This document shows positions 1-6,106 of a DNA stretch of 6,736 nt, piece after piece. The stretch lies in assembly GCA_905215725.1 (NCBI GenBank), contig CAJMRD010000100.1, positions 1 through 6,736 on the forward strand, given 5' to 3'. The first letter of the stretch is position 1, and the number at the start of each line of letters is the position of its first letter. The stretch comes from an uncultured bacterium. GTDB taxonomy: Bacteria; Actinomycetota; Coriobacteriia; Coriobacteriales; Coriobacteriaceae. Under the pieces are notes generated by a model, which worked only from the letters and a program-made list of their open reading frames with translations, was not told the origin of the DNA and did no database searches. The translations under genes and the position numbers were made by a program.

Positions 1-71
1 CTGCCATAGATGCCCGGCTCGCGAATGCCGAGCATGTTGAGGTTGGGGCCGTTGATGACGAGTGCTTTCAT
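1..71 (-). CDS. aroQ: 3-dehydroquinate dehydratase, type II (N-terminal 23 codons; cut by window edge)
   Basis: The reverse complement begins ATG at position 71 and reads MKALVINGPNLNMLGIREPG followed by IYG at the window edge. This is the N-terminal signature of type II dehydroquinases, which remove water from 3-dehydroquinate to give 3-dehydroshikimate, shikimate pathway step 3, in the cytoplasm. The NGPNLNMLG loop, Arg17 and Tyr22 match the flexible catalytic lid; in this family the Arg and the Tyr of the RxxxxYG motif are the catalytic pair. The rest of the protein (family length about 145 residues) lies outside the window. The start is supported by an AAAGGA ribosome binding site 7 nt upstream (79..84). 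It is the last visible gene of the cluster, 64 nt after aroE-aroK and separated from it by a palindrome. The family is secure; whether the gene is intact cannot be seen. Confidence 0.93.
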   Translation of the reverse strand, partial: MKALVINGPNLNMLGIREPGIYG

Positions 72-78
72 GGTTGCT

Positions 79-84
79 TCCTTT
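79..84 (-). promoter_or_regulatory. Ribosome binding site of aroQ
   Basis: On the minus strand AAAGGA lies 7 nt before the ATG at 71. It follows directly after the palindrome at 93..133, so the palindrome ends about 20 nt before the start codon and leaves the site itself unpaired in the predicted hairpin. Confidence 0.6.
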
Positions 85-92
85 GCGATTGG

Positions 93-133
93 AAAACCAC
101 CACAAAGGTGCCTGTCCCCTTTGTAGTGGTTTT
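93..133. repeat. REP-like palindrome (16-bp stem, 9-nt loop) between aroE-aroK and aroQ; possible weak terminator
   Basis: Arms 93..108 (AAAACCACCACAAAGG on the plus strand) and 118..133 (CCTTTGTAGTGGTTTT) are inverted copies with a single non-complementary pair, positions 101/125. In a minus-strand transcript that pair is a U-G wobble, so the RNA stem would be continuous over 16 bp; in a plus-strand transcript it would be an A-C mismatch. The loop region 109..117 lies inside a GGGGACAGGCACC core (minus strand). From memory, very similar GGGACAGG/GGTGCCTGTCC cores occur in dispersed palindromes linked to REP-associated tyrosine transposases, but this could not be checked here. The stem ends in only four U residues on either strand, so Rho-independent termination would be weak. 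It starts 2 bases beyond the aroE-aroK stop codon and lies 21 nt from the aroQ start. Confidence 0.7.
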
Positions 134-135
134 GG

Positions 136-1362
136 TTAGAGAGCGGGTGGGAGGGTGTCGAGGATGGCACGGGCGGTGTTGGCGGCGCAGTCGCGTGAGT
201 CGATGATGTAGTCGGCCCATGCGCGGTAGCGCGGCATGCGCTGCTCGGCCAGCTTGTCGATGCCGTCGCGGGCGGTGATAGGGCGTCCCTTGTGGGCGAG
301 TTCGTCGAGCTTGCGATTGAGCATCACGATCTGGCTGTTTTGGTGCAGCACCGCGCCGCCGCCGGTGGAGAGCACCAAGCCGCTGCGCTTGGAGATGTCG
401 GACAGCGCCGCCGTCTCCTGCTCGCGGAAGGCCGCCTCGCCGCGCTCGACGATAAAGTCGGCACAGGGCATGCCCAGACGCTCCTCGAGCGCGTGATCCA
501 AGTCGATGTGCTCGCGACCCGTGAGCAGGGCAATCTGCTCACCCACGCGGGTCTTGCCTGAGCCCGGCATGCCGATCAGCGCGATGTTCTGTTCGCGGCG
601 CGACAGGCGCTCCGTTACGTCCAGGATGCGCTCGCGCGGGGTGGCCTGGCCGGTATAGCGCTCGACGGCCTGTGCCGCCTGTGCCACGAGCATGAGCAGG
701 CCACCGATGCAGGGGATGCCGCGGCGTTCGGCTTCGAGCATCAGGCCCGTGCGGGCGGGGTTGTAGACAATGTCGATGACGCCCTCGAGCGCATTGAGGC
801 CCTCGAGCGTGCAGGGAGCGTCGGGGCAGTGGGGGAACATGCCGGCGGGCGTGCAGTTGACGAGCAGGGCGACGTCGGACTGCTGCGCGATGTTGCCGTA
901 GTTGACCTCGCTCGTGCGGCCCACGGGTACGACGATGGCGCCCAGATCTCCCAGCACCATACTTGCCGTGGTGCCGGCGCCGCCGGTGGCTCCGAGCACG
1001 AGAACCTTCTTGCCGGTAACCTCAACCCCCAGCTCCTCGACTAGGCACTGAAAACCGAAATAGTCAGTATTGTCGCCGCGCAGGCGCCCGTCGGGCAGGC
1101 GCGTGATGGTGTTGACGTTGCCCATGCGCTCGGCGAGCGGGCTCAACTCGTCCAGGTAGTCCATGACGGCACGCTTGTAGGGGATGGTCACGTTGGTACC
1201 CTCCCATTCGTCGCTCGTCATAAAGGCCGCGAGGTCCTCGGGCTCGCGCTCAAAACGCACGTACTCAAGCCCAGCGAGCTCTTTGTAGATGGTCGGGGTG
1301 TAGCTGTGGCCCAGCACGCGGCCCAGCACGCCGTAGGGGCGGGTTGCGGCGACGTCAGTCAT
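136..1362 (-). CDS. aroE-aroK: Bifunctional shikimate dehydrogenase / shikimate kinase (AroE-AroK fusion)
   Basis: A single 408-residue protein joins shikimate pathway steps 4 and 5: NADPH reduction of 3-dehydroshikimate to shikimate, then ATP-dependent phosphorylation to shikimate 3-phosphate. Residues 1 to about 255 form AroE. LGHSYTP (18-24) is the shikimate-binding HSxSP site with Thr for the second Ser; NVTIPYK (57-63) carries catalytic Lys63; GDNTD (96-100) carries Asp100; LGATGGAG (123-130) is the nucleotide-binding glycine loop; NCTPAGM (169-175) and GLLMLVAQAAQ (221-231) complete the domain. Residues about 258-408 form AroK: Walker A GMPGSGKT (264-271), DLD (287-289), FREQE with Arg313, GGG (334-336), lid GRP (359-361) and the RYRAWADY segment. 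The kinase is about seven residues short after GGG compared with typical AroK. The start is set by GGAGGTG 6 nt upstream, and the ATG follows the pheA stop with no gap. No frameshift is seen, so both domains appear active. Confidence 0.95.
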   Translation of the reverse strand: MTDVAATRPYGVLGRVLGHSYTPTIYKELAGLEYVRFEREPEDLAAFMTSDEWEGTNVTIPYKRAVMDYLDELSPLAERMGNVNTITRLPDGRLRGDNTDYFGFQCLVEELGVEVTGKKVLVLGATGGAGTTASMVLGDLGAIVVPVGRTSEVNYGNIAQQSDVALLVNCTPAGMFPHCPDAPCTLEGLNALEGVIDIVYNPARTGLMLEAERRGIPCIGGLLMLVAQAAQAVERYTGQATPRERILDVTERLSRREQNIALIGMPGSGKTRVGEQIALLTGREHIDLDHALEERLGMPCADFIVERGEAAFREQETAALSDISKRSGLVLSTGGGAVLHQNSQIVMLNRKLDELAHKGRPITARDGIDKLAEQRMPRYRAWADYIIDSRDCAANTARAILDTLPPAL

Positions 1363-2508
1363 CTAGAGCACCTCCGTGTAACTGCCAAAGTAGGTGAAGC
1401 TCTCGCACACGTCGTCGATGGAATCGAGCAGGTCATCGAGGGCCTTGCTGCCAAAGGGGCAGTCCAGGTCAAAGTAGAACATAAACTCAAAGTCGTGCCC
1501 GGGGATGGGGCGGCTCTCGAGCTTGATGAGGTTGATATTGAGCGCGTAGAAGCGCTCGAGTACGCGATAGAGTGCGCCCGGCTCGTTGGCCGTGGTAATC
1601 ATGAGCGAGGTGCGGTTGGCGCCGGGGTAGACGCGTGGCTCGCGGCTGATGACGACAAAGCGCGTGTAGTTGTTGTCCGAGTCCTGGATGTTGGGCTCCA
1701 GTACCTCCAGGCCGTAGAGTGCGGCGCAGCTGCGCGATGCGATGGCGGCAACATCGGTGCGCTCGGAGCTGGCGACCATCTCGGCCGACATGGCCGTGTT
1801 GGGGTACTTGGTGGCGTGCAGGTCGTGCGCCTCGATAAAGCCGGCGCATTGGGCAATGGCCTGGCCGTGGCTGTAGACCTCGTGCACGTCCGCAAGCTTG
1901 GTGCCGGGCTTGACGAGCAGGTTGTGGTCGATTTTGAGGCGGAGCGAGCGCACGATGTGGAAGTCGAACTGGGCGAGCAGGTCGTAGACGGCGTTGACCG
2001 AGCCGGCGGTGGAGTTCTCGATGGGCAGCACGCCAAACTCGCAGAAGCCGTCGCGCACGGCGCGCATAACGCCCTCGAAGGTCTCGAAAAACGCGATGTC
2101 GGGCACGTCGAAGAGCTTGCATGCGGCGATTTGGCTGTAAGCGCCCTCGACGCCCTGGCAGGCGACGGTGGCCGTTTGAGGGAAGGGCGTGTCGGAGGCT
2201 GCAGCCGTGGCATGGGCCTTTTGCGACACCGTGATGCCCTTGAGCTCGTTGATGTAGCGCTGCTGCGCGGCCTTGCTCATGCTCATGAGGAGACGGAACA
2301 GGGTGATGGTCTGCGCCTCGTAGCGCTCGGGCGCGCGGCTGGCGAGGTTGTTGAGCTTGGAACGCTCACGGGCGGGGTCGAAGACGGCCTTGCCCATCTC
2401 GATTTTTGACTTGGCGACCTCGGTGGCAATGTCCATGCGCTCGACAAAGCTGTTGAGGAGCGTGGTGTCGATGCCATCGATGGCCTGGCGGATGTCAGCA
2501 AGGTCCAT
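1363..2508 (-). CDS. pheA: Bifunctional chorismate mutase / prephenate dehydratase with ACT domain (P-protein)
   Basis: The protein converts chorismate to prephenate and prephenate to phenylpyruvate, the committed branch to phenylalanine. Numbered from the ATG at 2508 it has 381 residues, close to the usual P-protein length. Residues 1 to about 90 are an AroQ-class helical chorismate mutase (DIRQAIDGIDTTLLNSFVER, then VAKSK). Residues about 113-290 are prephenate dehydratase, with GAYSQ (122-126), LPIENSTAGSV (161-171) and the catalytic NNYTRF motif (279-284; Thr282). Residues about 300-381 are an ACT regulatory domain containing GALYRVL (311-317) and LESRP (330-334), the GAL and ESRP motifs that bind phenylalanine in this family, so feedback inhibition by Phe is expected. 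An in-frame GTG five codons upstream (2523) is a less likely start, because it lacks a ribosome binding site and its own codons contain the AGGGG that serves the ATG. It lies 43 nt after aroC and abuts aroE-aroK. Confidence 0.95.
   Translation of the reverse strand: MDLADIRQAIDGIDTTLLNSFVERMDIATEVAKSKIEMGKAVFDPARERSKLNNLASRAPERYEAQTITLFRLLMSMSKAAQQRYINELKGITVSQKAHATAAASDTPFPQTATVACQGVEGAYSQIAACKLFDVPDIAFFETFEGVMRAVRDGFCEFGVLPIENSTAGSVNAVYDLLAQFDFHIVRSLRLKIDHNLLVKPGTKLADVHEVYSHGQAIAQCAGFIEAHDLHATKYPNTAMSAEMVASSERTDVAAIASRSCAALYGLEVLEPNIQDSDNNYTRFVVISREPRVYPGANRTSLMITTANEPGALYRVLERFYALNINLIKLESRPIPGHDFEFMFYFDLDCPFGSKALDDLLDSIDDVCESFTYFGSYTEVL
1369..1375 (-). promoter_or_regulatory. Ribosome binding site of aroE-aroK, embedded in the end of pheA
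   Basis: The minus strand reads GGAGGTG, a near-perfect Shine-Dalgarno match, 6 nt before the ATG at 1362. It is made from the codons for Glu379 and Val380 of PheA. Because the pheA stop TAG is directly followed by ATG, ribosomes ending pheA stand on the next start site, which points to coupled translation and fixes the start choice. Confidence 0.8.
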
Positions 2509-2513
2509 GGAGA

Positions 2514-2518
2514 CCCCT
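2514..2518 (-). promoter_or_regulatory. Ribosome binding site deciding the pheA start
   Basis: AGGGG on the minus strand lies 5 nt before the ATG at 2508 and supports that start over the in-frame GTG at 2523. Nothing resembling a Shine-Dalgarno site precedes the GTG; its upstream stretch is C-rich. The same AGGGG could pair with CCCCT at 2540..2544 in the aroC-pheA gap. Confidence 0.6.
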
Positions 2519-2551
2519 TTCACGTGTCGGGGGATGTTGAGGGGTGGGTAG

Positions 2552-3649
2552 TTAGCGCTGGGCGGCGTCTTCGAGGAGGGCGTCCCAGATGGCGAGGGCA
2601 GCGGCTGCTTCGGCTACGGGGACAGCTCGGGGGACGATGCAGGGATCGTGGCGGCCGTGGACCGAGAGCTCGGCATTTTCCATAGCGTCCATGTCCACCG
2701 TCTGCTGCTCGCGGCCAATGGAGGGCGTCGGCTTTACGGCCATGCGCCACATGACGGGAGCGCCGGTCGAAATACCGCCCAGGATGCCGCCGGCGTTATT
2801 GGATTCGACCTCGATCTCGCCGGTTTCGGCATCGATGCGATACGGATCGTTGTTCTCGCTGCCGCGCATGGCGGCCACGGCAAAGCCCATGCCAAACTCC
2901 ACGCCCTTTACGGCGGGAATGCCAAACGCGATTTGCGCGATGCGGTTCTCGATGCCGTCGAACATGGGGTCGCCGATGCCTGCGGGAAGCCCGTAAATGC
3001 CGCACTCCACGATGCCGCCGATGCTGTCGAGTTCGTCGCGCGCGGCTAGGATCTCCTCACGCATGCGGCCGGCTGCGGCGGCGTCAATGCACGGCAGATC
3101 GTTCGTAAGGATAGCCTTGCGGTCGGCCTCGCGATAGACCATATCGTCCATCGGCAGGTCGGAGATGCCGCCGATCTGCGCCACATGCGCCATCACTTTA
3201 ATGCTGCGGGCCTCGAGTGCCTGCAGCGCAATGCCGCCGGCGATGCACAGGGGTGCCGTTAGGCGGCCGGAGAAGTGCCCGCCGCCGGCGACGTCGTGCA
3301 TGTTGTGATACTTCACGCGCGCCGGGAAGTCCGCATGTCCGGGGCGGGGCTTGCGGCGCAGCTCGGAGTAATCCTTGGAGCGCGTGTTGGTGTTCTCGAT
3401 AATCGCGGCGATGGGCGCGCCGGTGGTGTGTCCATCTACAACGCCGGCGATGATGTGCGCGGCGTCAGCCTCGCGGCGCTTGGTCGCGATCTCGTCGCGG
3501 CCGGGGGCGCGACGGTCCAAAAAGGCCTGCAGCTGCTCCTGGTCAACGGCGATACCAGCGGGAATGCCATCGAGCGAGCAGCCGATAGCAGGGGAGTGCG
3601 ACTGGCCGAAGATGCTTAAGTGCAAGACGTTGCCAAAGGTCGAGGACAT
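2552..3649 (-). CDS. aroC: Chorismate synthase
   Basis: Chorismate synthase catalyses the last shikimate pathway step, the anti-1,4-elimination of phosphate from EPSP to give chorismate, and needs reduced FMN. The 365-residue length matches the family. Signatures in order: FGQSHSPAIG (14-23), the first signature, where GESHG is the common form; RRAPGR (46-51); RPGHAD (102-107); AGGGHFSGRLTAP (121-133), in the place of the usual GGRSSAR-type segment; and the C-terminal GRHDPCIVPRAVPV (332-345), the third signature, with its conserved RHDP. The catalytic histidines expected in this family appear present as His18 and, probably, His115 or His125. The start ATG lies 1 nt after the aroA stop with a strong AGGAGG 6 nt upstream inside the aroA end, so translation is probably coupled. 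No flavin reductase domain is fused. It supplies chorismate to PheA, encoded next, and to the TyrA branch. Confidence 0.96.
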   Translation of the reverse strand: MSSTFGNVLHLSIFGQSHSPAIGCSLDGIPAGIAVDQEQLQAFLDRRAPGRDEIATKRREADAAHIIAGVVDGHTTGAPIAAIIENTNTRSKDYSELRRKPRPGHADFPARVKYHNMHDVAGGGHFSGRLTAPLCIAGGIALQALEARSIKVMAHVAQIGGISDLPMDDMVYREADRKAILTNDLPCIDAAAAGRMREEILAARDELDSIGGIVECGIYGLPAGIGDPMFDGIENRIAQIAFGIPAVKGVEFGMGFAVAAMRGSENNDPYRIDAETGEIEVESNNAGGILGGISTGAPVMWRMAVKPTPSIGREQQTVDMDAMENAELSVHGRHDPCIVPRAVPVAEAAAALAIWDALLEDAAQR

Positions 3650-3650
3650 G

Positions 3651-4970
3651 CTATTCCTCCTCGAGCGTGACCTTGCCGCCCAGCAGGCGGTAGTGGTCGA
3701 AGAAATCGGGATAGGACTTGTTGACGGCCTCGGCGCCGTGGATTACGACCTCGCCGGTGGCGCGGCTCGCGGCGATAGCGGCCATCATGGCGATGCGGTG
3801 GTCGTTGTGCGAATCGACCTCGCCGCCGGTGAAGGCATCGACACCCTTGATGATGAGGTCATCGCCGGCAATGCGCACCTGCGCGCCCAGCGCGGTGAGC
3901 TCGCGGGTGGTGGTGACCAGGCGGTCGGATTCCTTGATGCGCAGACGGGCGCAATCGCGGATAAAGGTGCGGCCCTGTGCCAGCGAGGCCACGGCCGAGA
4001 TAACGGGCACCAGGTCGGGAATGTCGTGGGCACTCATCTCAAAGCCGGCGAGCTTGTCGGACTGCACGGTGGCGGCGTTGGTGGAGCGTACGATGCGGGC
4101 GCCAAAGCGCGAAAGCGCGGCAAGCACGTTGCGGTCGCCCTGTGCGGAGCTCAGCGACACGCCCTCGACGGTGATGGGGTCGGTGCCGATGGCACCGGCG
4201 CACAGCCAAAAGGCGGCGTTGGACCAGTCGCCCTCGACGGCTACGCTGCCGGGCGTGCGGTACGATCCGCTGTTTACGCGGAAGTTTGTGACCTCGGGCT
4301 GGCCGTCCTTGGCCGGAATTCGCTCGACGTTGACCTCGACGCCGAAGGCCTTCATGGCCTGGATCGTCAGGTTGATGTAGGGGCGGCTCTCGATGAGGCC
4401 GGTTACCTGCACGCAGGAGGGCTGGGCCAGCAGTGGGGCTGCCAGCAGCAGGCCCGAGATGTACTGCGAGCTCACGTTGCCCGGAAGCACAAAGGTGCCC
4501 GGGCGCATGCGGCCGCTCGTCTTGAGCGGAAAGCCGCCCAGACCCTGCAGGTCGCAGCCGGCGGCGATGATCTCGTCCGAGAGCGGGGAGAGGGGGCGGG
4601 CGCCCAGACGGCCCTGGCCCACAAAGGTGGCCTCTGCGCCCAGCGCGCAGGCCACGGGCAGCATAAAGCGCAGCGTGGAGCCGCTCTCGCCGCAGTCGAG
4701 CGTGCCGCCGGCAAGGGCCTTGAGCAGGCCAAATTCAATGCTCTTCATGGTGGGGTGGACCTGGAAGCCGTCCTCGACGGTCTCGATGCGAGCACCCAGG
4801 GCCGTAAGGCAGCGCACCGTGGCCTCGATGTCGGCGCAGGTGGTGTTGCAGGTGACGTGTGTCTCGCCGTTGGCAAGCGCAGCGCAGACGATGAGGCGAT
4901 GCGCCATCGACTTGGACGCGATAGCGGGAACGGTGCCCTTGAGCGGGGACGGGGTGATGCGGGCTAGCAT
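3651..4970 (-). CDS. aroA: 3-phosphoshikimate 1-carboxyvinyltransferase (EPSP synthase)
   Basis: EPSP synthase transfers the enolpyruvyl group of PEP to shikimate 3-phosphate, pathway step 6; this is the enzyme targeted by glyphosate. The 439-residue protein has SKSMAHR (19-25; Lys20, Arg25), the PEP loop LDCGESGSTLRF (91-102; Arg101), SSQYISGLLLAAPLL (167-181), DIPDLVP (316-322; Asp319), RIKESDRL (344-351), HNDHRIAM (388-395) and NKSYPDFF (417-424), covering both inverted-barrel domains. The start ATG at 4970 follows AAGGGAG 10 nt upstream and fits the family start (an ITPSxLKGTV-type strand). The same frame stays open for 81 codons upstream, but that stretch lies inside aroB, is Arg/His/Pro-rich and has no family similarity. 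It overlaps the aroB stop by 7 nt (ATGCTAG). The PEP loop differs from the E. coli GNAGTAMRP form at several positions. Function is secure; glyphosate sensitivity cannot be predicted from this. Confidence 0.95.
   Translation of the reverse strand: MLARITPSPLKGTVPAIASKSMAHRLIVCAALANGETHVTCNTTCADIEATVRCLTALGARIETVEDGFQVHPTMKSIEFGLLKALAGGTLDCGESGSTLRFMLPVACALGAEATFVGQGRLGARPLSPLSDEIIAAGCDLQGLGGFPLKTSGRMRPGTFVLPGNVSSQYISGLLLAAPLLAQPSCVQVTGLIESRPYINLTIQAMKAFGVEVNVERIPAKDGQPEVTNFRVNSGSYRTPGSVAVEGDWSNAAFWLCAGAIGTDPITVEGVSLSSAQGDRNVLAALSRFGARIVRSTNAATVQSDKLAGFEMSAHDIPDLVPVISAVASLAQGRTFIRDCARLRIKESDRLVTTTRELTALGAQVRIAGDDLIIKGVDAFTGGEVDSHNDHRIAMMAAIAASRATGEVVIHGAEAVNKSYPDFFDHYRLLGGKVTLEEE
3656..3661 (-). 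promoter_or_regulatory. Ribosome binding site of aroC, embedded in the end of aroA
   Basis: AGGAGG on the minus strand, a full Shine-Dalgarno match, stands 6 nt before the aroC ATG at 3649. It is formed by the run of Glu codons (GAG GAG GAA) that ends AroA, so the acidic EEE tail of AroA may be kept for this purpose. Confidence 0.8.
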
Positions 4971-6070
4971 GCGGATGCGTCTCCCTTCTGGCCGAGGCCC
5001 TCGGCAATGAGTTCGTGGAAAGTGGAAAGCGGCGTGCGGTCGATGCTGCAGCGGCCAATGCCGTGCGGAATCACAAGGTCGATGGTGTTGCCCGCGCGCT
5101 TCTTGTCGTGGAGCGCCTCGGCAAAGACGGCGTCGGCGGAAAGCTCGCAGCGGGTCTTGAGACCGTGGCGCGCGCAGAGCTCCTCGATGCGGCCGGGCAG
5201 CTCGGCGTCGCAAATGCCGTGCAGGGCTGCGGCGCGCGTGATGATGCCCATGCCGATCGACACGCAGTTGCCGTGGCCGAGCTCAAAGTGCTCGCAGGCC
5301 TCGACAGCGTGTCCGGCGCTGTGTCCAAAGTTGAGGAGCTTGCGCTGGTTGGTCTCGCGCTCATCGGCAACGACCACGGCGCGCTTGATGTCGATATTGC
5401 GGGCGATGATGAGCGCCACGCGTCCCACGTCGCGGTTCAGCAGCTCCAGCGTAAGTGGGGTCTTCTCCAGCTCGGCGAAGAGCTCGGGGTCGGCGATCGC
5501 GGCGTGCTTGACGACCTCGCCGCAGCCGTCGGCGAACTGCTCGGGCGTGAGGGTGGCGAGACACCCCACGTCGGCAATAACCACACTCGGCTGCCAAAAG
5601 GCGCCGGCCAGGTTTTTGCCGGCAGCCAGGTCGATGGCCGTCTTGCCGCCCACCGATGAATCAACCATAGCGAGCAGGCTCGTGGGGATTTGCACAAACT
5701 TGCATCCGCGCATGTAGGTGGCGGCCACAAAGCCCGCCACGTCGCCCACGACGCCGCCGCCGAGCGCCACGATCACGTCGGAGCGCGAAAGCTCGTGTTC
5801 GGCCACAAACTCCAAAATGGCAACGTAGGTCTCGGCACGCTTATGGGCCTCGCCGGCCTCGAAGGTGCAGATGCTCACCTCGTAGTCTGCGGATTCGAGG
5901 CTCTGCTTGACGGGCATCTGGTAGAGCGGGCCAACGTTGGTGTCCGTAACGATGACGGCCTTGGTGCCGCCGGCAGTGGCGCGCACGAGCGGTCCCGCCT
6001 GCTCCAGCAAAAACGTGCCAACATGCACCTGGTAGGGGCGTGCGGTGTCGATATCGATGGTAATCGCCAT
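4964..6070 (-). CDS. aroB: 3-dehydroquinate synthase
   Basis: AroB cyclises DAHP to 3-dehydroquinate, step 2 and the first carbocycle-forming step, using NAD+ and a divalent metal (usually zinc). The 368-residue length is typical. The N-terminal nucleotide-binding part shows TDTN (42-45), EAGEAHK (71-77) and GGGVVGDVAGF (104-114). The substrate and metal part shows IPTSLLAMVDSSVGGKTAID (128-147; Lys143), GKNLAGAF (151-158), GCGEVVKHA (182-190; Glu185), LNFGHSAGHAVE (246-257; His250) and GHGNCVSIGM (265-274; His266). Glu185, His250 and His266 correspond to the three metal ligands of the family. HGNCV replaces the more common HGEAV. The HDKKRAGNTIDLVIP segment (321-335) supplies conserved basic residues near the C-terminus. 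The start ATG has AAAGGA 9 nt upstream (6080..6085). It lies 36 nt after tyrA and overlaps the aroA start by 7 nt. Confidence 0.96.
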   Translation of the reverse strand: MAITIDIDTARPYQVHVGTFLLEQAGPLVRATAGGTKAVIVTDTNVGPLYQMPVKQSLESADYEVSICTFEAGEAHKRAETYVAILEFVAEHELSRSDVIVALGGGVVGDVAGFVAATYMRGCKFVQIPTSLLAMVDSSVGGKTAIDLAAGKNLAGAFWQPSVVIADVGCLATLTPEQFADGCGEVVKHAAIADPELFAELEKTPLTLELLNRDVGRVALIIARNIDIKRAVVVADERETNQRKLLNFGHSAGHAVEACEHFELGHGNCVSIGMGIITRAAALHGICDAELPGRIEELCARHGLKTRCELSADAVFAEALHDKKRAGNTIDLVIPHGIGRCSIDRTPLSTFHELIAEGLGQKGDASAC

Positions 6071-6106
6071 AAGCTTCGGTCCTTTCGACCTGGCGTGATG
6101 GGTGGT

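Noticed and set aside
72..135. A strong intrinsic terminator ending the operon before aroQ
   Set aside because: The stem is strong, but it is followed by only four U residues, and aroQ belongs to the same pathway on the same strand with its own ribosome site. A REP-like element or partial attenuator is more plausible than a full stop.
1306..2409. Plus-strand open frame of 367 codons antisense to pheA
   Set aside because: Its translation is low-complexity Ala/Gly/Val/His/Asp-rich with no recognisable motif, and it lies exactly antisense to a secure pheA. Such frames arise from GC-rich codon use.
2509..2523. GTG start for pheA five codons upstream of the ATG
   Set aside because: There is no ribosome binding site before the GTG, and the intervening codons contain the AGGGG that correctly serves the ATG at 2508.
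3375..4967. Plus-strand open frame of 530 codons antisense to aroA and part of aroC
   Set aside because: It is a mirror of GC-biased coding sequence on the other strand. The protein is Gly/Ala/Asp-rich without a family signature, and no ribosome binding site or promoter is evident.
4971..5213. 81-codon N-terminal extension of aroA
   Set aside because: The extension lies wholly inside aroB, is Arg/Pro/His-rich, and family alignment plus the ribosome binding site at 4981..4987 place the start at 4970.
6071..6106. Promoter in the tyrA-aroB gap
   Set aside because: At 36 nt it is too short for a full promoter plus leader, and no convincing -35/-10 pair is seen. It holds only the aroB ribosome binding site.
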